Assembly (NCBI GenBank): GCA_027625915.1
Contig: JANTQA010000023.1
Location: forward strand, 15,500,001-15,564,000
Reading direction: 5' to 3'
Length of the DNA stretch: 64,000 nucleotides
DNA from: Anaeramoeba flamelloides
Lineage: Eukaryota > Metamonada > Anaeramoebidae
The notes below the pieces were generated by a model. It worked only from the letters and a program-made list of their open reading frames with translations. It was not told the origin of the DNA and made no database searches. The position numbers were made by a program, and so were the translations under genes. Shown here piece by piece: positions 34,440-45,003 of the stretch; the stretch's first letter is position 1; each line of letters opens with the position of its first letter.

Positions 34440-34930
34440 AATTGAGTAAAAATAAAGATTTTGCTCCCTTCTTTTAAATTCTGGAGAGGTACTGTATGGC
34501 TTTCTTGATTTTTCTGTTTATTTGTAAAGTGTTCTAGGTTTTTTTTTTACCTTTTCTATTCTATTGAGAAAATCTATTGATTTTCATTGTGTTTTTTTCA
34601 GTTTTCTATTTATTTGGAAAATCAATAGATTTTCGTTAGGTTTTTTTTACTTTAGAAATAAACCGAAAATTTATTAAATTTTTTTGTTTATTTCTAAAGT
34701 AAAAAAACTCAAAAAAACCTAGAACACTTTACAAATAAACAGAAAATTCAAGATAATCTAACGGCATTTTTCTAGAATTCTAAAGAATTTAGTAAAATCT
34801 TTGATTTTACTCAATTCTTTTAAATTCTGGAAAACCTAACGAGAGTGTTAGTCAAGTGCCAAGCTTTTCCAGAATTAGAAAGAATTTGGTAAAATCTTTG
34901 ATTTTACTCAATTCTTTCAAATCGTGGAAA
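34440..34930. repeat. Hairpin-module repeat G, copy 2
   Basis: Contains back-to-back hairpins: 'tttactttagaaataaac' against 'gtttatttctaaagtaaa' near 34640-34695, and 'attctaaagaatttagtaaa' against 'tttactcaattctttt' near 34780-34825. The phrases 'caagtgcc' and 'cttttccagaatta' match the other copies. Confidence 0.6.
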
Positions 34931-35435
34931 AAATAACGGTGAATTGATCGTTTTTAACTTGGCCATGTAAATGATATTATTATTATTTATATTGATATTT
35001 TAATTAGTTTTCTTCTTCTTTCTTTTTTATTTGATAACATTTTATTTAATTACCTCTTTCTCGAAATAAATAAAGAAAGAGAGAAATTTTTCAAACTTTC
35101 AAAAACTATTTTCCAATTTTTTTTCAGTGTCATCAATTTTTTATACAACAGCAAACTCAAAAAACAACTATTCTTTTTTCGGATCAATATATAAAAAAAA
35201 AATTTCAAATTTAATTAAAAATTTTATCGAAAAGCGATCTTCTATAAAAAAAAAATAATCTATTTTAATCTACCAAAATAATTTTAAAAAATGTATTGTA
35301 AATAATATTTCAATCATTTTTTTTTGTGTAAAGTTATTTTTTTATAATGATAGATGTATAATCTGATCGATAAATATGTAATTAGATAAAAAGCATTTAT
35401 AGAGAGTTTTGTTGGATTAGTTATAATTTGTCTTG
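34931..35435. other. 3' flank of the Rab gene
   Basis: AT-rich with a short repeat phrase 'gccatgtaaatgatat' that recurs inverted near 53885. Confidence 0.4.
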
Positions 35436-38400
35436 TCAAAAAATTGAATTACAACATTTTTTTTTCTTTTCAACCTTGATTTCCTTGGTAATTTTAATGC
35501 TTCCACCACTTTGTGCATTTTTAACTTTCGAGTTTTTTTCTTGTTCTTCATTATCTTGATTGATTACAAACATATCATATATTGCATTTAAGACTTGTAA
35601 AAATGCCTGGTTGACGTTTTGAGCAGTTTTTGCCGATGTTTCAAGAAAATTCATATTATGTTCCTTGGCAAACATTTCTCCTGCCTCTTTACTTACTTTT
35701 CTTTCTTGGACACAATCGATCTTATTTCCAATTAATAAATAATATTTTTTTTTTGGGCAGTGTTTGTCTGCTTGTTCAATCCAGTATTGGACTTTTTCAA
35801 ATGATTCATAATTAGTCACATCATAGACAAAAATTACTGCGTGTGAACCTCGAAATAATCTAAAAAATTAAAATCAGATGGTTATTGTTACAATTATTTT
35901 TTTGGATTATTTATTAAATTTTACGAAATGCCAAAAATGATAAAGCAAAAATTTAAAAAAAATAATCAAAATTGAATCAAAAATTTAAAGAAGAATAATA
36001 ACAATTACGTTGCAGGAATCGCTCGGAACTTTTCTTGGCCAGCTGTATCCTATTTTTTTTTTTTTTTTTTTTGATAATTCACAAAATTACAATAAAAATA
36101 AAAATAAAAAATAAAATTATTATTTTGTAGCTGTATGAAAAATAAAAAAAAAAAGTTTTTGATTAAATGCATACCCAAATTTGTGCTGCAACTGTTTTGC
36201 TATGAAGGTTAACATACTTTGTCATAAATTCAATACCAATTGTGATCATTGTTTCATTTCGGAAAGTATTTCTATATTGTTTTTCAAATTAATATATCGG
36301 ATACGTAAAAATACATAAATATAAACAAGTACAATAATAATTTTAATAATAAACTAAATTCCAGAAATTTGGACACAATTTAAACAGTTGAAAGAATAAC
36401 AAATATATCAAGTGATGTAGATCTGAAAAATATAGCATCATTTTTGATATTTTTTTTTAAATATTTCCACTCAAGAAAAATAACAACACTACACTTTACA
36501 TTCGATTTGGAAATAATTTTGATTTTAACAAAGTATTTCATTTTTTGTCTTTTCTGTTTTGTTTTCATTTAATTTTTTCCAGTTACGTAATCTGTTTCTT
36601 TAGATCTGGTAATTTTTTTCAGATAGTTGATAGAAGGTCAGAGTTGAGTTTGTTAAATTGAAAAATCACATACATTTAGTTAATGGTATCTTTTCATTTG
36701 ATCGATCAACAATTATTGATGAAATTTCAACAAATTTACCAATACAATTTTTTTAGAAAACTAAATTAATAAATTCACTTAAACCAGAAAATTTCAGGTC
36801 TCTCAAACAACTATTTTAAACCTCTTTATTTTTTATACTCTTCATTCTTTTTTTTTTTTCTATCATTTTTCACCACTCTTTCTTGTTTTAGAAAACTAAA
36901 TTAAGATTCAAATATTTTTGATGACTATATCTGTTTAGATACTCTTTCAATTATAAGTCTCAAATTTAGTCACTTATAATTCTCTCTTTAACAGATTAGA
37001 TGAATTTAAGAGATTAGGTGAAGTGTCATCTAACCCTTAACAATAAATCCAATACAAATATTTTGTTCTGATCGTTTCATCATTTTTAACACACCGATTT
37101 TTAATTTTTTGTTTTATATTTTTTTTCTTTTATTTGGATAAAAATGATTACTTATAAAAACATTAATAATATGTAACTTAAATGTGGTTTTATATTACGT
37201 TTGGAAAAATACAATAAATTCGGACTTTTTTTGCCTTTTTTTGATTTTGGATATGTACATATTGTTGGAATCCGGCTTATATTTTTTTAAGAATTCGGAA
37301 TCATTTTTGTTATTAAAAAAATTTTTAATATTAGAGTCGCTGTGTAATCCAATCGAAAAAATCGTTTCAAATATCTATTAATTGATTGGTTTTATTAATT
37401 TTATTGCAGATAAATCTGGAGATCGCATAATAAATATAATCTTCTCAAATTTATCTTTCAAATACAATCTTAATTAATATAGAACGCTTATTATTATTTC
37501 TGGATTCAATGATAAAATAATTGTTCAAAATAATAATGAAAGTTATTCAGATATTATTTTAGTATTAATTGTTTATATAGCTTTTAAATTTTGAAATTTT
37601 GACAGAAAAGAATAAAAATCTTATTAAAATCAAAACTAATTTTAACCAATTATAATTATTGTTTTTAGTCCATAAAAAAAAAAATAAATAAAATGAATGA
37701 ATTGTTTATATGTCAATCGTTACAATATCGGTATTTTTTATTTTTTCTAATTTTCAGTAATCGACACAAAAAATAATATTGACTCTTGTACGTGAATATT
37801 AAAAATTGAAAGGGAATTGTTGATCAATAAACTAATAAAGAAAAAAAATTCAAAGATAATAAACTGAAATATTTTTTGTTTTTGTGAAAACATAATTAAA
37901 AATCTATTAATTTGGAATTGAATGAAAGAGTTACTTGTTGAAATTTGAATTTAACGTGGTTAAAAAAGTACAGATACTCTGTTTTTTGATCATAAGAGAT
38001 TGATACAAAATGGATTTGTTTTGAAAAACGAAATGCATTGAAATACTACGACTTTTCGAAACATAAGAAGGGTATTTATTTTATTTTTTTGGAATAATTT
38101 TTTTGGAAAACAACCATTTCAATTTCAAATTCTAAACGATAAAACGTTATTTTGTTTAGAGTAAGACTGGAAAACAGTTTTTGATTGCTTTTTTTCGAAG
38201 TAAAATTTTTTATAAAAAAAAATTAAATCATTAATTGACATGGTTTTTTTTTTACTCATTTTCATTAATGATATTTACTTTTTGGGATTATTTATTACCA
38301 AGCTGGTTTTAAAAATTACAAATACAGTCTTTCCAAGGATACAATAAAATTTTAAATAAAACACAATTGATTTTTCTATTCTTATTTTCCATTTTCAAAA

Positions 38401-41400
38401 AATTTGGAAATAAGAATTGAAAAATCAATTGTGTTTTATTTAAAATTTTATGGTAGCCTTGGAACGGCTGTACACATCGGAAATAAAACTATTTGTAATT
38501 TGAATGATTGGTAAAAGTTAAATTTTATCTTTTTTTTTGATTGAAGAAAATAACAAAAAAGAGAAATTTATTTTCTCAAATCATAGAAAGAATAGTTTAA
38601 TTTCAATTTTGGTTTTAAAATTGTTTTGTTTTGGTGGTGTATGTTCCACTTGGCACAAAAAAAATAGAGTTGTATTTTTTCAAGAAAAAAATTTTAAAGA
38701 AATTTCCATTTTTCCAAAAAATAAAATTTTATTTAATATAAATTCAAATTTCTGAGAAAAACAAGCAATTTCAATCACCCTTTTGACTGATCTTTAAATT
38801 GATTTGATTTTAGTAACTAAAAAATAATAAAATGTTTTTATTTTTTTAATTCAATTTTTAGTAAAACATTCTGGGGGTTTGTTGAACCAAAATAGTGAAT
38901 CAAAAGTTGGTTTTAAATAATATTCTAATCATAATTTAGATGTTTATATTCATTAAAACAAATTCTTTAAAAAAAACATATTATCCCTGTATATTAAGAC
39001 ATATATCATATTAATTTTATTTTAAAAAATATATTACAGTCTTTCCAAGGCTACCATGAATTTTTTTATGAAAAAAGTTTTAATATTTTAATTCATTTTA
39101 TTTCTCACATTATAACAAGTTTTTACCCCCGTTTATTGCCATTTTGATCATTATTATCCTATAACAAGTCTTTGTTACCAGTAATATTAATATAAAGATT
39201 TTTTTTCTTTTTTGAGATAAAACTTTTGGTTAACCAAAAAATTGATATATTCAACGGATTAAAAAATAATTGTATTTTTTTAAGAAGGATAGTTATAATA
39301 ATCAAAGTTTTAAAGTCATTTAAAAATTTTACCAAGAAATTTTGTTTGTGTTTTCAGATAAAATTCGATTTTTCAAAATAAAATTTTCTTGAACATATTT
39401 GGGAATTAGTTAATTTTATCCTCAAAATTCAAAATCATTTTTTTTCTGCCAAAAATGATTTGAATTGTTATAAGGATTCTTGTGAATAATACCAAACAAT
39501 TTATTTTAAAATAATTTTAATTCAAAATTAAAAATATTTTGCAATTTTTTTTCATTTTTTGAAAATCAGAAAACAACTTTTTCAAAACATTCAAGAAAAA
39601 ATTTTTTTTGTATAATAGATCTCAATTTAATTGATAAACTGTAGTTAGGCTTCTATCAAATATCCATTTATTGAATCGCCTATACTTCATTAGTTAGATT
39701 AGCTGAGATTTGAATTGAAATATAAATAATCAAAAACAATAACAAAATAAAAAATTTGCTTTCAAAATCAATACTTTGAAACACAAAACGAAAAATATGT
39801 TTTCACTTTTCAAGGAATTATTTTAATCCTTAAACAAAATAATAGGTTACTTTTTTTCGTTTTATATTGGTAACATGCAAAATTTTTGATTTCAAAAAAG
39901 AGACTCAAATCAATAAATTGTTTAAATGGGGTTAACTCATCCATTTCATAAGTCTAAATACAAATTACAAAAAAAAAATTTTTGAAGATCTTGACAAGAT
40001 TTCATTTTATTTTCAAAAATGACTACTCCCTTAAATGTTTTTGTTTCAAAAATTTTCGTCATAATTACAAATTTTTTGAACTAAAATGTTTTTTTTGATT
40101 AAAATTTAATAAATGATATTTTTTGGTTATATTTTGTTTCAAAAAATTACAATGATCATTATCGCAATATACTTTTTTTGAACCGGCCATATTCTGGTAA
40201 AAATAATCATTTAAATGCACGTTTTATCACGAATTGTTGCCTTTAAAGCAAAAAAAAAAATTTAACAAAAGTCAAGAAAAAATTCGAAAGAAAAAGGTCA
40301 ATTTTATAATTTTACAAAAGAAATTTCATTTTGATATTTGAACAGTTAAGGAATATTCCAGATAAAATTTAAAACAAAAAGAAAAAAATAAAATTGCGTG
40401 TGCACGACCACGGAATTTTCACAAAAAGTTGGTTTAAATATGATAAAAAAATTTAAACATCAAACGAAATAAAAATTGTGAATTATTTTGTAGATTATCT
40501 TTGATTAATTGAGTAAATTGAACAGGTTGCAAATTTTTTTTGAATGTTAAAAGTCTTCCCAAAGTTGAAGATGTATCTCTTTCGTTTGATTTCTTAAACT
40601 CTTTAGTTGTAATTTCCAACAACAACAACAATGTAAATAGAGATCTTTCATTTGTTTTTTTGAATTTGGTTAATATTTAAATTAAAAAAAAATATTTACA
40701 GTTAAAAAAATAATGCTTTTAAAAAGTGATCATTTTGTCAGAGATGGAATACAACTCTATTAGATTAAGGGTGTGCGTTGTTGATGGATATTTTTGCGAG
40801 TATATGACCAATTTACAATTGGCCACCTTCTCCGGAAAATGGTCAATTTTATTTTTCAATATCTTCTTAATTCTTTTTTAAATTTTATTTAAAGAACCCT
40901 ATTTCTTGTTTCTGTATTTTTATCGTCCTATTGGTATGTTTCTTTTATTTATACAATAAGTCAATATTTTGAGCTTCAACTTAAATTTTCGTAATGGGTT
41001 AAAGTTAAAAACATGGGTTAGTTACACCACTTTACATCAAAATTCTTGAAAAAACAAAAGATCTTGCAAACCAATTTAAAACATGAATTGTCTTCATTAA
41101 ATTTAGTTATGTCGCAGTGAAAAAAACACAGAACATGAAAATAGTCCATGACATGACTTTTTAATTGTTAGTATTCGGAGAATTGTTGTGTAATTGTTGA
41201 ATAATTTCTTATTTTTAAGAATCAAACTTTTTAAAATTATAACTCACCCACTTTTTAGAATGATGATTAATTAAATTACAATTGTTCAAAACACCATTCA
41301 ATCAATCAAAAAACACGAATAAAAATTATAATTTTCCAAATTCATAGCAAATCTCTATAAAACTCGATTTGTTTTTTAAAATAAGTAGATCTACTTCTGG

Positions 41401-43005
41401 TTATCAAACAATTAATTAAGTATTCTTCATGAGATACTCCGCTTTAATGAACTTTAGGTAGATTGATTATTGAGTTCATAAAAAATTTGTTAGTTGTTAA
41501 AAAGGATTTGATTTTAATTACCATTATTGTTCAATTAAAAAATGAAATTTTCAGTTCACATTCCAAAATATTTAACTAGTAAATAAGTTGAAAGAAAATC
41601 CAAAGATCTTTACAAAATCGTTTAGAAATGATATTTTTAGTCTATTTATTAAATTTCTCTGGTTGAACTCTAAGACAATATTTTATTATGCAAATTTGAT
41701 TGTAACAGTAATAATTAATATACATTCTGGAAATTGAAATAAAAATTTTCTTTGAATAATTGGAAAATCACAGTATTATGCAATTACACAACAATTTTCC
41801 AAATATTAACAATTAAAAATCGTTTCCTGGATTACTTTCATGTCCTGTATTTTTTTTAATACGATAATTCAACTTTGATAGTGCTTTTAAGTTTTTTTAA
41901 TTTGAAAACAACAGGAATGAAAAATACAGACATTTAATTAAAGTGATACTAAGGCTATTTAAAAGAGTAAACCAAAACAATTTGATTAACACTTTTTGCA
42001 CTCACTTTTTCTTTACATTGCTGAATTGAAAATTTTTATTTTTTTTGGTTTTGTGGTAGATGCTTCGGGTTGTGTGTCTAATTGTTGATCAAAAATGAAA
42101 GTTTTGTTCAATCTTGGAAATAGTTGTGAGAAAAAAATCTTGAGAGTGTCTGTAACAAAAAAAAATGGAATATGATCTCAAAAAAAGCAATCAAGCAATA
42201 AAAAGGTTTGTTCTCCAAAATAATTCTTCAAATAAAAAAAAGAAAAAGCGAGACAGACAGAAAAACTTTTTGAATTTTTTATTTCTCTTTGTGAACATAT
42301 TTTGATTTAAATAAGTGATCCTAGGATCTTAAAAGTAAATTTCAATCCAAAAACAAGTGGATTAAAAAAATTCTAAAGTAATAAAAATGATCATGAACAA
42401 AAAAGAAAATGTAATGTATATTCGAAGATGAACTCCAAGACCTTTTTTTAAACAACCCCTTTTTTGACATTTCCTTGAATTAGTTTTGTTTAAAGCCATC
42501 AAATAAATCAGAACAAATTGAATAAAAAAATAATAAAAAAAAAAAAATATTATTTTCTTCTCTTTTCATTCTGAATTAAGAAGGTTTTGAAGAAAACACA
42601 ATTTAAATGTCTTCATAGTTGTGGTGAGTTTAGGGTGTGTTGTGATCTGTTGTTTTTTTTAATTTTATAAAAACAAAAAAATGCTAATAACAAAACAAAG
42701 CAAAAACTAAAACAATCACAGAAAAAAATTATCAGTTTTTGTTTTTCAAGTCACCATTTTTGTTTAATTTTGTTTGTTTTGTATCTCTTGCAACAAATAT
42801 GAAGGAGTGATATTTTTTCAAAATCTCGAAAAAAAAAAAAAGAATTAAAGAGAAAGAAAAAAAAAACAAATATTTACTCGCAATATTGCAGAATTAAACA
42901 AGTTTTACCAACACTACCTTGCCCAACAAGAACAATTTTGAAGAGAAAATCGTATTGTGTTTCTTCTTCAGAACTTGAAGTAAGTTCACTATCAGTAGAA
43001 GACAT
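35436..43005 (-). CDS. Rab-family small GTPase (exons 43005-42878, 36271-36175, 36049-36009, 35859-35436)
   Basis: The spliced product has 229 residues. It carries the P-loop GQGSVGKT (28-35), switch-I Thr53 in ITIGIEF, DTAGQEKF with the catalytic Gln80 (76-83), NKID (134-137) and ETSAK (162-166), so GTP binding and hydrolysis should be intact. The Rab-type AQIWDTAGQEKFRAI core places it with membrane-traffic GTPases. It ends KKKKCCNSIF, a likely double-prenylation site that sits six residues from the end. Donors are GTAAAT, GTATGC and GTAATT; the two short introns are 125 and 149 nt. Intron 1 is about 6.6 kb and full of repeats; the join is supported by phase and by the exact 18-residue spacing from GKT to Thr53. 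A rival reading is that exon 1 and exons 2-4 belong to different Rab genes sharing intron positions. Confidence 0.85.
36357..37270. mobile_element. Element H, copy 2, with an insertion, in Rab intron 1
   Basis: The left part (36357-36745) follows copy 1 closely, and the right part (about 37095-37270) matches its right end. Between lies a repeat (about 36748-37090) with 'agaaaactaaatta' and 'aatttagtcact', also seen at about 58797-58975. Confidence 0.6.
37705..39013. repeat. 1.3-kb repeat J, copy 1, interrupted by a hairpin element
   Basis: Matches 62546-63688 in inverse orientation over nearly its whole length (for example 'gtgtatgttccacttggcac' near 38637 and its inverse near 62901). Without the 146-bp hairpin at 38325-38470 the two copies are almost equal in length (about 1.16 and 1.14 kb). 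The 72-residue frame at 38537-38755 lies inside it. Ends carry a short inverse ATATGTC motif. Confidence 0.75.
38325..38470. mobile_element. Family F hairpin element, copy 2, flanked by TA
   Basis: 146 bp from CAGTCTTTCCAAGG to CCTTGGAACGGCTG, nearly all paired ('acacaattgatttttctatt' against 'aattgaaaaatcaattgtgt'), flanked by TA at 38323-38324 and 38471-38472. The J copy at 62546-63688 has a single TA at this place. It has no coding capacity. Confidence 0.85.
39037..39470. repeat. Solo family F end followed by repeat E, copy 2
   Basis: 39037 starts CAGTCTTTCCAAGGCTACCA after a TA, the same end as the hairpin element, but no matching right end was found. About 39090-39460 matches repeat E at 22786-23140. 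Confidence 0.5.
40434..40860 (-). pseudogene. Coding-like relic in Rab intron 1, weakly RasGAP-like
   Basis: Two minus-strand blocks look like true protein: about 40860-40722 reads HFPEKVANCKLVIYSQKYPS then NLIELYSISDKMITF, and 40676-40434 reads FKKTNERSLFTLLLLEITTK, RDTSSTLGRLLTFKKN and ends NNSQFLFRLMF... before a TAA. The LLL-EI helix followed by 'R.TS.T.GRLLTFKKN' faintly recalls the helical core of Ras GTPase-activating domains. A frame change and stops separate the blocks, and no start or clean splice sites were found, so it is probably a broken host gene copy. The family link is weak. Confidence 0.3.
41126..41858. mobile_element. Family I inverted-repeat element, copy 2
   Basis: Ends 'acatgaaaatagtcc' and 'ggattactttcatgtcctgt' are inverse; the interior shares 'aagtagatctacttctgg' and 'gaatgatgattaattaa' with copy 1. 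Diverged and without coding frames. Confidence 0.5.
42013..42499 (-). CDS. Candidate two-exon small gene nested in Rab intron 1 (exons 42499-42442 and 42149-42013)
   Basis: An ATG at 42499 opens MALNKTNSRKCQKRGCLKK up to a possible GTCTTG donor at 42441. After a T-rich tract ending TTACAG, a second exon reads TLKIFFSQLFPRLNKTFIFD, QQLDTQPEASTTKPKK and IKIFNSAM before a TAA at 42013. Phases agree at the join (phase 1), giving 64 residues across a 292-nt intron. The second exon is strongly protein-like; the first is less certain. No family is recognised. It shares the strand of the Rab gene, so an alternative exon of that gene or a relic is possible. Confidence 0.3.
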
Positions 43006-43569
43006 TATCAAAAAGTTTTTTGAGAAGAAAAAATGATAAAAATGAAGAATTTGAGGTGTTTCTTGAACGAAAAAAAAAAACCATTCTTCAAAAATAGTCT
43101 TTTAAAAAGTGTTAGTTATCAAACCAAACAGTTTAAAAGAAGTTATTATCACTTTGCGGTTTGATTTATTAGGGATTTTTAATTTCTATACACAGAAACA
43201 GAAAGATATTTTTTTTTTTTTCAGTTTTTTATTTAAAATTCTATTTCGTGAGGTTTTGTTCAAAAATTATTCAAACGAAAATTCAATATTTTCTATTCAT
43301 GTGTTTAGGAGACGAATTAGTCTTAGAAGTCAAGGTAAACTAAAGTATTGATCCTTGAAAAAAAAAATACTGGTATTTGAATTATTTGAGAAACGACAAT
43401 TATTATCAAATCAGATAAGAAAGCTCGAAAGACTTTACCAATTTATTGAATATATGTAGTTATTTTGAAAGTGAAAACTTACTTACTAAAACTAAATTCA
43501 TTGGAGAAGCTTTGGTTTTTCTTTTTCCCTTCAATAACACTCTCCAATAAAAAATTTATTGAAGTTAAT
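43006..43569. other. 5' flank of Rab exon 1 with a family N end
   Basis: A solo ACTGGTATTTGAATTA motif begins at about 43370. The 80-residue frame at 43109-43351 lacks an ATG and is not recognised. Confidence 0.4.
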
Positions 43570-43745
43570 TTAAGTGACTTCTCTATTATTTTTTTTTTTG
43601 TTAATTTTAAATAAGGATTTTTTATCTGGAAATAAGTTTAATATTGAAAATAAACAGAGTCTTTCAAATCAAAGTAATTGGCAAAAAATTTTCTCAATTT
43701 CGATCAAATTTAGGTAAAAAAATTTAACAGAGATTAGTCCCTTAA
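43570..43745. mobile_element. TTAA-flanked 176-bp element (family C), copy 4
   Basis: TTAAGTGACTTCTCTATTAT to the inverse end 'agagattagtcccTTAA'. Directly after it, 43746-43890 is an inverted piece of family D ('tcttgaaattcaaaatgaag'). Confidence 0.7.
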
Positions 43746-44803
43746 AAGCAAATTCACAAAAATTTTATACCATCTCTTGAAATTCAAAATGAAGTAAAAA
43801 TCGGATTACTAGAAGACCTGGCTTACTTTCAATACTATTTTCCAAAATGAATTATTATAAAACGACTCTGTTTTCAATTGAAATTCAAAGTATTATGTCT
43901 TCTTATCATAGGTTGATTGTTGGGAAACCTCTAAATTTTTATTCAGAGAGATCTAAGAAGGAAAAAATGATGAATTTTTTCTAAAATTTTCAGTCTTGTC
44001 TCTTGTTAAAAAATAAAAAAGAAGGTTCGTTAAAATCCACTTTTTTTAAAAATTTCCTTATATGTCATTTTTAAAAACCCTTACACATAATTAAGGTTTT
44101 TCTATGTTTTTTTTTCCATTTCTGAGATAAGTTGAGATGGTTTTAATAAATTACATAAAAGGTTAAAAAAGGGAAACGTGAAAATTTTGGATGAATATTC
44201 CTTTGTTATTTTAGAACAAAGAGATTTTTGAATTCTGTTCTAGTAATTACCTTCTTATTGTATTAAATCTATAAAAATTCACATTTCCATAAATAAAAAT
44301 CATTTTTTCTCATAAGAAACAATATTTTTGTTTTGTAAATAAAAAAAACTGACAAATTTTTGCAAATTTAATTTATGAATTTTTCTTGAAAAATTCTTCA
44401 AAACCTCTCTACAAGGAAAATATAAATTCTGGAAATTAAAGTTATCCAAAAATATATGTTGAATTTCAGTTATACATCTTTTATAAATTATTTTTTTTCA
44501 AAGATATGTTAATTTTATGTAATTAATATAAGATAATTATTAAACACATTAAGATTCGAATACCCTTTTTTTAAAAAATACCGTTTTTTGAAAAAAAAAC
44601 AAATATTTTTTCAGATTTATTTTTTATTGAAATAAAACTTGAATGAACTTTAGATTAAACTAAAAGGTAGAAAAAATAATAAATGTTAAAACAAGACTCA
44701 GAAAAAAAGAGAGAATATATATTAAAACCCAAACCTGATTAAAAATAAAAGGATAAAAAATATTCCAAAAACATATAAAAAATCAGTTTTTCAATTTAAT
44801 ATA
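43746..44803. other. Family D fragment and AT-rich DNA
   Basis: The first 145 bp are family D-like; beyond that no feature was recognised. Confidence 0.4.
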
Positions 44804-45001
44804 CAGTCAGTTTCACTTTTAAGGCACAAACTTTCAACGAAATTTAAGGCACAAAAAAAATCTTAAATTAAAGCACAAAATTCAGATTCTAGTAAAAATA
44901 AATTGTAAAAAAAAATATTACAAATTTTGTGACTTAATTTGGGATTTTTTTTGTGCCTTAAATTTCGTTGAAAGTTTGTGCCTTAAAAGTGAAACTGACT
45001 G
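44804..45001. mobile_element. Family A palindromic element, cleanest copy
   Basis: 198 bp from CAGTCAGTTTCACTTTTAAG to CTTAAAAGTGAAACTGACTG, flanked by TA on both sides (44802-44803 and 45002-45003). The arms pair almost perfectly for about 75 bp around an AT-rich loop. No coding frame. CAGT ends plus TA flanks match Tc1/mariner-type miniature elements. Confidence 0.85.
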
Positions 45002-45003
45002 TA

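Noticed and set aside
36380-37381. 62- and 65-residue frames as genes
   Set aside because: They lie within dispersed element H, and the frames are not kept in the other copy.
38537-38755. 72-residue frame MIEENNKKEKF... as a gene
   Set aside because: It lies inside repeat J; the second copy is similar DNA but there is no sign of selection on the frame, and it has no known motif.
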